The notes below the pieces were generated by a model, which searched no databases, was not told the origin of the DNA, and saw only the letters and a program-made list of their open reading frames with translations. 64,000 nt of DNA from the NCBI RefSeq assembly GCF_033242365.1, contig NZ_BTHK01000012.1:27694-91693 (forward strand), given 5' to 3'. This document shows, piece by piece, positions 52,844 through 61,840 of the stretch (positions are counted from its first letter, which is position 1; the number at the start of each line of letters is the position of its first letter). This stretch comes from Lachnoanaerobaculum sanguinis (GTDB taxonomy: Bacteria > Bacillota > Clostridia > Lachnospirales > Lachnospiraceae). The translations under genes and the position numbers were made by a program.

Positions 52844-54079
52844 TTACTCCACGAATTTTTTTATAACTATACTTGCATTGTGACCGCCAAAGCCAAGGGA
52901 GTTGCTTATTGTTCCGTTAACTTCCACCTCTTTTGACTCTGTCAAAAAGTCCAGATTGCACTCCGGATCCTTGTTTATAAGCCCTACATTCTTGTGCATA
53001 AATCCGTCTTCTATAGATTTTACACATACAATTGCCTCAACACCTCCGGCTGCACCAAGAAGATGTCCGACCATTGACTTTGTAGAACTTATTCCGACTT
53101 TATCTGCATGCTCACCAAGAGCTGTCTTTATTGCCTTGGTCTCAAATAAATCATTGTGATGAGTTCCTGTACCATGTGCATTAACATAGTCAATATCCTC
53201 AGGCTTCATACCTGCATCCTTTATTGCAAGCTCCATAGCCTTTGCAGCGCCCGAGCCGTCCTCTGCAGGTGAAGTAATATGGAATGCATCACAGGTTGCA
53301 CCATATCCTGCCATCTCGGCGTATATATGTGCACCTCTTTTTTTAGCATGCTCAAGTTCTTCTAAAACTAAAACTCCTGCTCCCTCTCCCATGATAAATC
53401 CGTTTCTGTCCTTATCAAAAGGTATTGATGCTCTGTCAGGGTCATCTACAGTATTAAGTGCTGTGAGTGAAGTAAATCCTGCCACACCGATAGGAGTAAT
53501 GGAACTTTCCGTACCTCCGGCAAGCATTACATCAGCCTCTCCGTAAACAATAGATCTGAATGCCTCGCCTATACAGTTTGTTCCTGTGGCACAAGCCGTT
53601 ACTACATTTATATTCTTTCCCTTACATCCATAGGCAATTGCTACATTACCTGCCGCCATATTTGAAATCATCATAGGTACCAAAAGTGGTGCCACTCTGC
53701 TTGGCCCTTTTTCCAAAAGTTTTCCGTATTCCTTTTCCATGGACTGCAGTGATCCGATTCCCGATCCTACCGCAACTCCTACCATATAAGGATCTTCCTT
53801 TGACATATCAAGCTTTGCATCTTCAATGGCCTCTTTTGTTGCCGCTACGGCAAACTGTGAAAACTGCTCCATTCTTCTGGCAGATTTTGGATCCATATAG
53901 TTCTTGGCATCAAAGCCCTTTACTTCAGCTGCCAGCTTTGCCTTATAGTCGGTTGTATCAAAGTATGTTATAGGTCCTATACCGTGTACACCCGCTTTTA
54001 TGTTCTTCCAAAAATCATTGACATTAAGACCTATCGGTGTGATAGCGCCCAAACCTGTAATAACAACTCTTCTTCTCAT
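52844..54079 (-). CDS. fabF: 3-oxoacyl-ACP synthase II FabF
   Basis: Condensing enzyme for chain elongation (411 residues from the ATG at 54079, with AGAGG 5 bases upstream; a GTG lies 6 bases earlier). Active-site Cys in TACATGTNCIG (about 161), His in NAHGTGTHHND (about 302) and His in KSMVGHLLGAAGG (about 340), plus the C-terminal NSLGFGGHNAS. Confidence 0.96.
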   Translation of the reverse strand: MRRRVVITGLGAITPIGLNVNDFWKNIKAGVHGIGPITYFDTTDYKAKLAAEVKGFDAKNYMDPKSARRMEQFSQFAVAATKEAIEDAKLDMSKEDPYMVGVAVGSGIGSLQSMEKEYGKLLEKGPSRVAPLLVPMMISNMAAGNVAIAYGCKGKNINVVTACATGTNCIGEAFRSIVYGEADVMLAGGTESSITPIGVAGFTSLTALNTVDDPDRASIPFDKDRNGFIMGEGAGVLVLEELEHAKKRGAHIYAEMAGYGATCDAFHITSPAEDGSGAAKAMELAIKDAGMKPEDIDYVNAHGTGTHHNDLFETKAIKTALGEHADKVGISSTKSMVGHLLGAAGGVEAIVCVKSIEDGFMHKNVGLINKDPECNLDFLTESKEVEVNGTISNSLGFGGHNASIVIKKFVE

Positions 54080-54118
54080 AGTCACCTCTTTTTTAGTTGT
54101 TCTTTCAATCCTTCTTGA

Positions 54119-54865
54119 TTACATGCTCATTCCGCCATCTATTTTGATGACCTGACCTGTAATATATCTGCCCTCTTCACCGGCAAGGTATGCTACCATA
54201 TTTGCAATATCCTCTACCTCACCTTGATATCCCAACGGAATAAATGAATTTATCTTTGCCTTGGCATCATCCGTCATGGCATCTGTCATATCTGTTCTTA
54301 TATATCCCGGTGCTATGGCATTTACGGTAATATTTCTGCTTGCCATCTCTCTTGCCGCAGTCTTTGTCATTCCTATAACTCCTGCCTTTGATGCCGCATA
54401 GTTTATCTGACCTGCGTTGCCCATCACACCGCTAACGGAAGAAATATTTATTATTCTTCCGGCTCTTTTCTTAATCATGTATTTTGAAACCACCTGCATG
54501 GTATTAAAGCTTCCCTTTAAATTGGTAGCTATTACCGCATCAAACTCTTCAGGTTTCATTCTCATCATCAGATTATCTTTTGTAATACCGGCATTGTTTA
54601 CCAGTATATCTACAGCGCCGTCCTCTGAAATGATATTTTCGATCATCTGCTTGGTACTCTCATAATCTGATATATCACATTGGCAGATTTTTGCCCTTCC
54701 GCCATTATCCTCTATCTCTTTTGCAACTTTTTTTGCAGCCTCACTTGATGCCGCATAATTTACATATACCAGTGCTCCGTCAGCTGCCAGTTTCTTCGCT
54801 ATAGCGGCTCCGATGCCTCTACCCGCACCTGTTACCAAAGCTGTTTTGCCTTCTAATCTTTTCAT
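54119..54865 (-). CDS. fabG: 3-oxoacyl-ACP reductase FabG
   Basis: NADPH-dependent short-chain reductase (248 residues) for the first reduction step of elongation. Cofactor motif TGAGRGIGAAI (about 12-22), NNAG (about 89-92) and catalytic Ser, Tyr and Lys in NISSVSG and YAASKAG. The C-terminus ITGQVIKIDGGMSM is typical. Overlaps fabD by 4 bases. Confidence 0.96.
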   Translation of the reverse strand: MKRLEGKTALVTGAGRGIGAAIAKKLAADGALVYVNYAASSEAAKKVAKEIEDNGGRAKICQCDISDYESTKQMIENIISEDGAVDILVNNAGITKDNLMMRMKPEEFDAVIATNLKGSFNTMQVVSKYMIKKRAGRIINISSVSGVMGNAGQINYAASKAGVIGMTKTAAREMASRNITVNAIAPGYIRTDMTDAMTDDAKAKINSFIPLGYQGEVEDIANMVAYLAGEEGRYITGQVIKIDGGMSM

Positions 54866-55779
54866 TTTGCCTCCAAAATCTGACTACAAACACTTGCCAC
54901 ATCCGCATACTCTTCAATGTTGAACATTTTTACCTGTGCATCAATTTTCTTTACAAAACCTGCCATGGTCTTACCGGGACCGATTTCTACAAATGTATCA
55001 ACTCCCCATTCAATCATTTTTCTTATGCTCTGTTCCAAATGTACACTTCCGGATACCTGATCTATCAAATTTTTCTTGATTTCATTCTTATCTGTAACAA
55101 TTTGTGCATTGATATTTGCCACATAAGGTATCTGAATATCTCTTATTTCGATACCGTCGAGTGCTTTTGAAAGTTTTTCTCCGGCTTCCTTCATAAGTCC
55201 CGAGTGAAAAGCACCACTTACCTTTAAAGGCAGCACTCTTTTTGCTCCGGCTTCTTTTAATTTTTCACCTGCAAGAGTAACCGCTTCCTCAGTGCCTGAT
55301 ATTACAGTCTGTCCCGGGCAGTTATAATTTGCCACCCAACATCCGTCTATCTCATCAACTACAGACTTGATAGTCTCGTTGGAAAGTGAAAGTACGGCAC
55401 TCATTGCACCACCCTTTATTTCCGACATGTACTGACCTCTTTTATCCACTACCGAAATGGCATCCTCAGCTCTTATGGCACCGCTTAAATACAGTGCTTC
55501 ATATTCTCCAAGGCTTAAACCTGCACATATATCAGCCTTAAGTCCTGTTTTTTCTACAGCCTTTAACATGGCAATACCTGTTGCCACCATGGCTATCTGT
55601 GTATATCTTGTATTGTTTAATTCATCATTTTCTTTGAAAATCAGATCACATGCATCTATCCCCGTGACTGTTTTGACACTGTCAAAAACCGCCCTTGAAT
55701 CCGCATCATTTTCATAAAAACTCTTGCCCATATTTTGTTTTTGAGCTCCCTGTCCCGGGAATAAAAATGCTATCTTCAT
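54862..55779 (-). CDS. fabD: Malonyl-CoA:ACP transacylase FabD
   Basis: Loads malonyl groups onto ACP (305 residues). FPGQGAQKQNMG at the N-terminus, the nucleophile Ser in GLSLGEYEAL (about 90) and the His in VSGAFHSGLM (about 198) are visible. It overlaps fabG by 4 bases and lies 3 bases behind fabK, so the whole stretch is translationally tight. Confidence 0.96.
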   Translation of the reverse strand: MKIAFLFPGQGAQKQNMGKSFYENDADSRAVFDSVKTVTGIDACDLIFKENDELNNTRYTQIAMVATGIAMLKAVEKTGLKADICAGLSLGEYEALYLSGAIRAEDAISVVDKRGQYMSEIKGGAMSAVLSLSNETIKSVVDEIDGCWVANYNCPGQTVISGTEEAVTLAGEKLKEAGAKRVLPLKVSGAFHSGLMKEAGEKLSKALDGIEIRDIQIPYVANINAQIVTDKNEIKKNLIDQVSGSVHLEQSIRKMIEWGVDTFVEIGPGKTMAGFVKKIDAQVKMFNIEEYADVASVCSQILEAK

Positions 55780-55782
55780 AAT

Positions 55783-56721
55783 TTATACTAAGCTCCCTGC
55801 ATTCTTTAAAAGATTAGTTGCCTCACTTATTATCTCGTCAATGATTTCTTTTGCACTTTGCTTTTTGTTTATAAGTCCTGCTATCTGACCTGCCATAACG
55901 GTTCCGTTTACAACATCACCTTCCATAACAGCCTTTCTGAGTGTACCGAGAGTCAAATACTCAAGTTCCTCAAAACTCTTACCCTCAGCCTCAAGCTTCG
56001 TGTATTCTCTGGTCATAGCGTTTCTAAGACTTCTTACCGGATGTCCGTGACTTCTGCCTGTTACGGCAGAATCGATGTCCTTGGCAGCGATTACTCTGTC
56101 TTTATAGTTTTCATGTACAATAGACTCATTTGCAACCACAAATCTTGTGCCTATCTGTACAGCCTTTGCTCCAAGCATAAGTGCCGCAGCCAAACCTCTT
56201 CCGTCTGCAATACCGCCTGCCGCAATAACAGGAATATCTACCGCATTTACTACCTGTGGAACCAAAGTCATTGTAGTAGCTTCACCTATATGTCCGCCAC
56301 TCTCTGTGCCTTCCGCCACAACGGCATCCGCTCCGCATCTTTCCATTCTTCTTGCAAGTGCGACACTCGCAACTACAGGAATTACCACTATTCCGGCTTC
56401 CTTCCACATCTGCATATACTTTTCAGGTGAACCTGCGCCTGTAGTAACTACCTTTATACCTTCTTCCACAACTACCTTGGCAATTTCTTCCGCATGAGGT
56501 GACATAAGCATTACATTTACTCCAAAAGGCTTATCTGTAAGCTTTCTTGCCTCTCTTATTTCATTTCTTACAACCTCTGCCGGTGCATTTGCTCCGCCAA
56601 TAAGTCCAAGTCCGCCTGCCGCACTTACCGCTGCAGCCAAATGATGCTCGGCAACCCACGCCATACCGCCTTGAATTATCGGATATTCTATACCTAATAG
56701 TTTTGTTATTTCTGTTTGCAT
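55783..56721 (-). CDS. fabK: Enoyl-ACP reductase FabK
   Basis: FMN-dependent trans-2-enoyl-ACP reductase (312 residues) for the last step of elongation. IIQGGMAWVAEHHLAAAVS at the start, GAGSPEKYMQMW (about 97-108), VVAEGTESGGHIG (about 133) and GAKAVQIGTRFV follow FabK closely. FabK-type enzymes are naturally insensitive to triclosan, unlike FabI; no fabI is seen. The gene follows acpP by 49 bases. Confidence 0.94.
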   Translation of the reverse strand: MQTEITKLLGIEYPIIQGGMAWVAEHHLAAAVSAAGGLGLIGGANAPAEVVRNEIREARKLTDKPFGVNVMLMSPHAEEIAKVVVEEGIKVVTTGAGSPEKYMQMWKEAGIVVIPVVASVALARRMERCGADAVVAEGTESGGHIGEATTMTLVPQVVNAVDIPVIAAGGIADGRGLAAALMLGAKAVQIGTRFVVANESIVHENYKDRVIAAKDIDSAVTGRSHGHPVRSLRNAMTREYTKLEAEGKSFEELEYLTLGTLRKAVMEGDVVNGTVMAGQIAGLINKKQSAKEIIDEIISEATNLLKNAGSLV

Positions 56722-56770
56722 TAATTTCCTCTGCCTTTTTAAGAAAACGCCCGTAGGCGTTTTTTATTTT

Positions 56771-57007
56771 TTATAAATTATCTACGCCCTTGTCCTTAAG
56801 GTAATTTACCACATCACCTACAGTTAAAAGCTTCTCTAAATCCTCAGAAGGTATTTCAACACCGTAGTTATCCTCAAGTGCCATTACCATCTCAAAAAGG
56901 TCAAGTGAGTCTGCATTTAAATCATCCTTGAAGCTTGACTCCAATGTGATTTCTGATGCATCGATATTTAACTGCTCTGCAATAATTGATTTCATTTTCT
57001 CTGACAT
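56771..57007 (-). CDS. acpP: Acyl carrier protein
   Basis: Carrier of growing acyl chains (78 residues from the ATG at 57007). This start is chosen because GGAG lies 6 bases upstream and the length is then normal; an ATG at 57019 has its site too close. The phosphopantetheine attachment Ser34 is in LNADSLDLFEMVM. Acidic four-helix pattern throughout. It lies between fabH and fabK. Confidence 0.95.
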   Translation of the reverse strand: MSEKMKSIIAEQLNIDASEITLESSFKDDLNADSLDLFEMVMALEDNYGVEIPSEDLEKLLTVGDVVNYLKDKGVDNL

Positions 57008-57061
57008 AATTTTCTCCATCCTTTTAAATGTTTATTTTATTTATATTTAAGTTGTAAAATA

Positions 57062-58003
57062 TTACAATCTTAATACACAAGTTCCCCAGGTTAATCCTGC
57101 TCCGAATCCACAAAGCAAAATCAAATCACCTTTTTTTGCAATACCTTTTTTTATTACCTCATCAAGCAGTAAAGGTATACTTCCTGCCGAAGTATTTCCG
57201 GTATTTTCCAGATTGTGCGGTAACTTTTCAATAGGTATATCCAGCTTTTTGGATACAGCCTCAAGTATTCTCAAATTTGCCTGATGTAAAAGATATAAAT
57301 CTATATCATCCTTATGTACCCCGGCCTTTTGTATAGCGTTTTCAATGCTGTGAGGCACCGTTCTGACAGTGAATTTAAAGACCTCTTGTCCGTCCATTCT
57401 TATATATCTGTCATCACCGTAAGAATTATCATACAGTGCAAATCCCTTACTTCCGTCAGCTCCTATATCAAAGCTTAAAAATCCCTCTTCTATATCCGCT
57501 TTTTTCAGTACTGCCGCTCCCACACCGTCACCGAAAAGTACACAGGTGGTTCTGTCAGTCCAATCCATCTCTCTTGAAAGTACATCACCGCCTACTACAA
57601 GAGCATACTCAATATCCAGAGTATTCATCATAGAATATGCAATGCTCAGTGCATATATAAATCCTGAACATGCAGAGCTTACATCCATACATGCACAGTC
57701 TTTTGCTCCTAAAAGCGGTTGCAACTCACATGCGGTATTTGGGAGTCTCTTATCCTGAGTGGAAGTACCCACTATGATAAGTCCCAAATCCTTACCTTCA
57801 ATATTTGCAGATTCTAATGCTTCTTTTCCGGCTGCAAATGCCAGACTTACCAGATTTTCATTTTCACCTATGATATGTCTTTTTTTGATTCCGGTTCTTT
57901 GGCTGATCCACTCATCACTTGTATCTACGATTTTACTCAAATCATCATTTGTCAAAACCTTAGAAGGCAGCTTTGAGCCTGTTCCTGCAAGTGCTATCTT
58001 CAT
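57062..58003 (-). CDS. fabH: 3-oxoacyl-ACP synthase III FabH
   Basis: Starts fatty-acid synthesis by condensing acetyl-CoA (or branched primers) with malonyl-ACP; 313 residues. Catalytic Cys112 in DVSSACSGF, His in LLHQANLRI (about 243) and Asn in NTGNTSAGS (about 273). It is the first gene of the operon and is read from the promoter at 58085-58113, with a FabT-like site on the start point. Confidence 0.96.
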   Translation of the reverse strand: MKIALAGTGSKLPSKVLTNDDLSKIVDTSDEWISQRTGIKKRHIIGENENLVSLAFAAGKEALESANIEGKDLGLIIVGTSTQDKRLPNTACELQPLLGAKDCACMDVSSACSGFIYALSIAYSMMNTLDIEYALVVGGDVLSREMDWTDRTTCVLFGDGVGAAVLKKADIEEGFLSFDIGADGSKGFALYDNSYGDDRYIRMDGQEVFKFTVRTVPHSIENAIQKAGVHKDDIDLYLLHQANLRILEAVSKKLDIPIEKLPHNLENTGNTSAGSIPLLLDEVIKKGIAKKGDLILLCGFGAGLTWGTCVLRL

Positions 58004-58046
58004 CCTTCATAAGTCCTTTCATAAGACTTTCATCAAAATAAAAAAT

Positions 58047-58084
58047 ACTTTGAATACCAAAGCAAATAGTTTGATACTCAAAGT
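58047..58084. promoter_or_regulatory. FabT-like operator pair in the fabH leader
   Basis: AGTTTGATACTCAAAGT (58068-58084) matches the known FabT box (AGTTTGA, 3 bases, TCAAA) and covers the predicted transcription start. A weaker copy, ACTTTGAATACCAAAGC, lies at 58047-58063. The region 58042-58089 also forms one long imperfect hairpin, so a structural role is a rival reading. Confidence 0.55.
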
Positions 58085-58113
58085 ATTTTAATTTTACTAC
58101 ATAAATTTGTCAA
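58085..58113 (-). promoter_or_regulatory. Promoter of the fatty-acid operon
   Basis: On the minus strand, a perfect -35 TTGACA (58108-58113) and -10 TAAAAT (58085-58090) are 17 bases apart. The start point would fall near 58078, about 75 bases before the fabH ATG. This is the best promoter seen in the window. Confidence 0.75.
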
Positions 58114-58122
58114 GTGATTTGT

Positions 58123-59049
58123 TCATTCAGTTCCGTATGCTATTAATGCATCTTTCTTTCTGACCCCCAAGGACAATGTATAGTATAAAATATTCGCATC
58201 AAATTTTGCTTCGACTCTTTGCAGTTCATCACCTTCTATATTTTTTAAAACTCCAAGCAGTTCTCCCTTTTTTACTCTCTGTTCATGTTTAACATAAGGA
58301 TACCAAAGCCCGTCACACTCCGCCTCTACATACTCCGCACTCACTATCTCTTTTTGTTTTTTATTTACACTGATATCATAATCCTCTTTTATTATCTCAA
58401 GTATCTCCATCAGCTTATACATATCTTTCTTTTCAGCCAGTACATCCTCTTCACTCCATATACCATGTGCCCCCCTTTCATAGAGCATTGCGGGAATATT
58501 CTTCTTTGCAGCATAGCTGTACAGACCATTATCCGCATATGATCCTACTCTAAAATTCACGCTCATTCTCGAAGCTATATCTCTCACATAGTTTTTCATA
58601 TATTCACCGGAGCCGTAAGGAAAGAAGATAAGAGGAATGAGATTCTCATTAATATCTCCCCCATGCAAATCCACTATAAAATCAGCTATCGGGTAGAGAT
58701 ATTTTTCTATATCAAAAGCCATCCTTTGTGTACTTGTACCTTTTTCATCACCCGGAAATTCCCTGTTTAAATTTTTATAATCCGATGTGGATATCTGTTT
58801 TACTCCGTCATAAAATCCTTCGGTATTTAAAACAGGGCAGATAATAATATTTCCGGATAATTTTTCAGCTTCAAGTTCTTTTATAAGTCTTAGAGCAGTC
58901 TCTATTCCCACATATTCTCCGCCATGTACTCCTGCAGTTATAACTAAAGTTTTCCCTGTATTTCTCCCACAAAAAGCTGTTCCGCTTATATTCCCAAGTG
59001 TGAATTTTTTCTTTTCCCCTTTATTTATCAGAATATCTCCTATTTTCAC
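58123..59049 (-). CDS. AstE/AspA-family zinc deacylase
   Basis: Zinc carboxypeptidase-like hydrolase of the succinylglutamate desuccinylase/aspartoacylase family (308 residues). Zinc ligands in GVHGGEYVG (HxxE, about 40-48) and VDLHGGD (about 125-131), with NTEGFYDGVKQ between. Other members remove N-acyl groups from amino acids; the substrate here is unknown. GTG start with AGGAGG 6 bases upstream. It ends 10 bases before the fab operon promoter but is transcribed separately. Confidence 0.85.
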   Translation of the reverse strand: MKIGDILINKGEKKKFTLGNISGTAFCGRNTGKTLVITAGVHGGEYVGIETALRLIKELEAEKLSGNIIICPVLNTEGFYDGVKQISTSDYKNLNREFPGDEKGTSTQRMAFDIEKYLYPIADFIVDLHGGDINENLIPLIFFPYGSGEYMKNYVRDIASRMSVNFRVGSYADNGLYSYAAKKNIPAMLYERGAHGIWSEEDVLAEKKDMYKLMEILEIIKEDYDISVNKKQKEIVSAEYVEAECDGLWYPYVKHEQRVKKGELLGVLKNIEGDELQRVEAKFDANILYYTLSLGVRKKDALIAYGTE

Positions 59050-59220
59050 AGATTCCTCCTTTCCGAATACACTAAGTTTTTATGTTATATTAGCATAGTT
59101 AGCAGCCTCTAACCATACATTTTTTCATTAATTATTATTTACTTAAATAAAAGACAGCCGTCTGCTTTTCTATAATTTTTATTTTTTTATGAAAGATATT
59201 TCCATGTTTTATTAAAAAAA

Positions 59221-59269
59221 CTTGAAAAACTTATTTTCAAGTAGTATGTTTATTATGTATTAATAAACA
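59221..59269. promoter_or_regulatory. Two inverted repeats before cstA
   Basis: First, CTTGAAAA and TTTTCAAG arms around 5 bases (59221-59241); second, TGTTTATTA and TAATAAACA arms around TGTAT (59247-59269). Both are perfect and lie 25-73 bases before the cstA ATG, where promoter or operator elements are expected. TTGAAA at 59222 could be a -35. The rest of 59050-59220 shows nothing recognised. Confidence 0.45.
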
Positions 59270-59293
59270 TAGATAGAAAGAGAGGAATTTTCT

Positions 59294-60838
59294 ATGGCAA
59301 CATTTATGATCGGCCTTGTGATTCTAATCGTAGGCGGACTTATCATGGGTAAGTTATGTGACCATGTTTTTCAGCCTGACGACAGAGAAACACCGGCCTA
59401 TTCTAAGCAGGACGGTGTAGACTATGTGCCTATGCCTACATGGAAAAATGCACTTATCAACCTACTTAATATCGCAGGAACAGGACCAATTCTCGGACCT
59501 ATCCAGGGTATTCTTTTCGGACCTATAGCACTTCTTACAATACCGATAGGTAATGTAATCGGCGGTGCGGTTCATGACTATTTTGCAGGTATGATTTGTA
59601 CAAGAGACGGCGGCGCTCAGATGCCTGAGATGGTTCGCAAATATACAAGTAAAACCGTATTCTGGATTTATGATGTATTTGTATGCCTCTTACTTTTACT
59701 TGTAGGTACAGTATTTATTTATACACCAGGTGATATAGCCGCAACTCAGGTTTTCGGTTTCAGCGGTGCTCCTACAGAAGTTTCTACATGGATCATTTAC
59801 GCTGTGATTTTTGCTTATTACCTTATTGCAACAGTATTCCCGATTGATAAGATTATCGGACGTGTATATCCTATCTTCGGTGCGATTTTGGTATTCTCTG
59901 CACTTGGTGTATTCGGTGCAATGGTTATCTTCCATTATCCGCTTGTAGATGTTTGGGGAAGCTGGGCAACACAGTCATTTGACTATGCCGCATATTTTAA
60001 AGCAGGACATTTTATTCCGATTTTCTTCGTTACTGTAGCCTGCGGTATCCTTTCAGGATTCCATTCATCACAGACAGCTCTTGTAGCTCGTACAATTAAG
60101 AGCGAAAAAGAAGGTCGTATGACTTTCTACAATATGATGGTTGTTGAAGGATTTATCGCTATGGTATGGGCTGCCGGCACAATGGCACTTATCCAGTTCA
60201 CAGCCGAGCACGGCGGTATCACAATGCAGCTTAGTGACAAGGGTGTATGGCAGTATATGATCCAAAAAGGAGGCGAGCTTGTTGCTATTTCTCCTACCAG
60301 TGTTGTAGGTGTAGTATGCAGATATGCACTCGGACCTATCGGAGGTGCCGTAGCACTTATCGGTATTATTATACTTCCTATAACATCAGGAGATACCGCA
60401 CTTCGTGCACTTAGACTTACTATTGCAGATACTTTCCATATCAAGCAGGATAACAATGCGAGAAGACTAAGTCTTGCCGTTCCTATTTTCGTTATAGTAG
60501 GTGCAATCCTTGTTTGGGCAAAGATTGATCCTAAGGGATTCAATATTCTTTGGAGATATTTCGCATGGTCTAACCAGACAATGGCACTCTTCCCACTTGC
60601 CGCCGCTACTATTTATTTGATAATAAATAAGAGAGGAAAGTGGGCATGGATGACCCTTATACCGGGTGTCTTCTACACATTTATTTGTGCATGCTATATC
60701 TTGAATGCAAAGCTTGGCTTCGGTTTAAGCTGGAATATTGCTTATATCGGCGGTGCCGTAATTGCCGCTTTATACGCAGTTCTTACTATCCTGAGAGGTA
60801 AAAAGGGTGGTTTCACTCCTGCCGATCCTGTAAAGTAA
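59294..60838 (+). CDS. cstA: CstA-family transporter (carbon starvation protein)
   Basis: Multi-helix membrane protein (514 residues, about 14 helices) of the CstA family, which imports peptides and/or pyruvate when carbon is short. NIAGTGPILGPIQGILFGP (about 54-72), HDYFAGM and SGFHSSQTALVARTI with later SGDTALRALRL are family hallmarks. It is shorter than E. coli CstA (about 700), as in other members of the short branch. AGAGAGGA ribosome site. It is followed by a strong terminator, so it is a single-gene unit. Confidence 0.93.
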   Translation: MATFMIGLVILIVGGLIMGKLCDHVFQPDDRETPAYSKQDGVDYVPMPTWKNALINLLNIAGTGPILGPIQGILFGPIALLTIPIGNVIGGAVHDYFAGMICTRDGGAQMPEMVRKYTSKTVFWIYDVFVCLLLLLVGTVFIYTPGDIAATQVFGFSGAPTEVSTWIIYAVIFAYYLIATVFPIDKIIGRVYPIFGAILVFSALGVFGAMVIFHYPLVDVWGSWATQSFDYAAYFKAGHFIPIFFVTVACGILSGFHSSQTALVARTIKSEKEGRMTFYNMMVVEGFIAMVWAAGTMALIQFTAEHGGITMQLSDKGVWQYMIQKGGELVAISPTSVVGVVCRYALGPIGGAVALIGIIILPITSGDTALRALRLTIADTFHIKQDNNARRLSLAVPIFVIVGAILVWAKIDPKGFNILWRYFAWSNQTMALFPLAAATIYLIINKRGKWAWMTLIPGVFYTFICACYILNAKLGFGLSWNIAYIGGAVIAALYAVLTILRGKKGGFTPADPVK

Positions 60839-60853
60839 ATAAAATTATTGCTC

Positions 60854-60896
60854 CTCCCAAGACAGTTGTAATATAATACTGTCTTGGGAGTTTTTT
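60854..60896 (+). terminator. Terminator of cstA
   Basis: A perfect 13-base stem (CTCCCAAGACAGT and ACTGTCTTGGGAG) with an 11-base loop is followed by six T, 15 bases after the cstA stop. Confidence 0.95.
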
Positions 60897-60922
60897 ATTA
60901 TTTTTTATTAGACAGAGGAAAT

Positions 60923-61840
60923 ATGGAAATTTTAGAATTTTTAAAACAGGAAAATATATCGGATAAAATCATTTCAGAAATAAAGTCGTTCAGAAGCTTT
61001 TATAAGCTTGAAACCGAGGACGAAAGAAGAATCCCGAAAGATTCATATCTTTACTACGGAAAAGAGATTTGGGAAGAAGCAGCTACAGCTATAATAGCAG
61101 GTGAAAATATCTTGCTTGACGGTCCTAAAGCTACAGGAAAGAACGTATTGGCACAAAATCTTGCCATGGCATTTGCAAGACCCCAGTGGGACATATCACT
61201 TTATATAAATACCGACGCTTCATCTCTTATAGGCTCGGACACCTTTGAAAACGGTGAGGTCAAGCTTAGAAAAGGACCTATATTAAACTGTGCCGTAAAG
61301 GGAGGTTTCGGAGTGCTTGATGAAATAAATATGGCAAAGAATGAATCTCTTGCCGTACTTCATGCGGTACTTGACTTTAGAAGAACCATTGATTTGCCGG
61401 GATATGACAGAATAAATCTTCATGAAGCCACAAGATTTATAGGTACAATGAACTACGGCTATGCCGGCACCAGAGAGATGAATGAAGCTCTTGCTTCAAG
61501 ATTTATGGTACTTCATATGCCTGTTATATCGGCAGAAAACTTACAAAAGCTTATAAAGGATAAATATCCTACTCTAAAACCTGAGTACATATCACAATTT
61601 GCCACTCTCTTTGATGAAATAAGAAAAAAATGTGAGGGCGGTGAAATCTCTACAAGAAGTCTCGATCTTAGAGGTCTTATCTCCTGTATAGGAATGATGA
61701 AAAAGGGACTTGGAGTTACAAAGGCTCTCGAAATGGGACTTATCAATAAATGCTTTGATGAGTATGAAAGACAGCTTGTACTTGATATTGTAAGTGCCAG
61801 ATTGCCTGAAAGTCTTTCGGGGGAGAGTATCTTTTCATGA
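60923..61840 (+). CDS. MoxR-type AAA+ ATPase
   Basis: MoxR-family ATPase (305 residues) of the kind that works with a VWA protein as a chaperone or metal-insertion pair. The start at 60923 is chosen for its AGAGGA site; an earlier in-frame ATG at 60884 lies inside the terminator. Walker A reads GPKATGKN (about 66-73), with Asn where Thr or Ser is usual; Walker B is GVLDEINMA (about 130-138); sensor TMNYGYAGTREMNEALASRF. It overlaps the VWA gene by 4 bases (ATGA). Confidence 0.9.
   Translation: MEILEFLKQENISDKIISEIKSFRSFYKLETEDERRIPKDSYLYYGKEIWEEAATAIIAGENILLDGPKATGKNVLAQNLAMAFARPQWDISLYINTDASSLIGSDTFENGEVKLRKGPILNCAVKGGFGVLDEINMAKNESLAVLHAVLDFRRTIDLPGYDRINLHEATRFIGTMNYGYAGTREMNEALASRFMVLHMPVISAENLQKLIKDKYPTLKPEYISQFATLFDEIRKKCEGGEISTRSLDLRGLISCIGMMKKGLGVTKALEMGLINKCFDEYERQLVLDIVSARLPESLSGESIFS

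Noticed and set aside
58042..58089. Terminator of the AstE-like gene only
   Set aside because: The region can fold into a long AT-rich hairpin with a T-rich side, but it sits downstream of a near-consensus promoter whose start point it covers and it contains a FabT-type box, so a regulatory role was preferred. Termination is not excluded.
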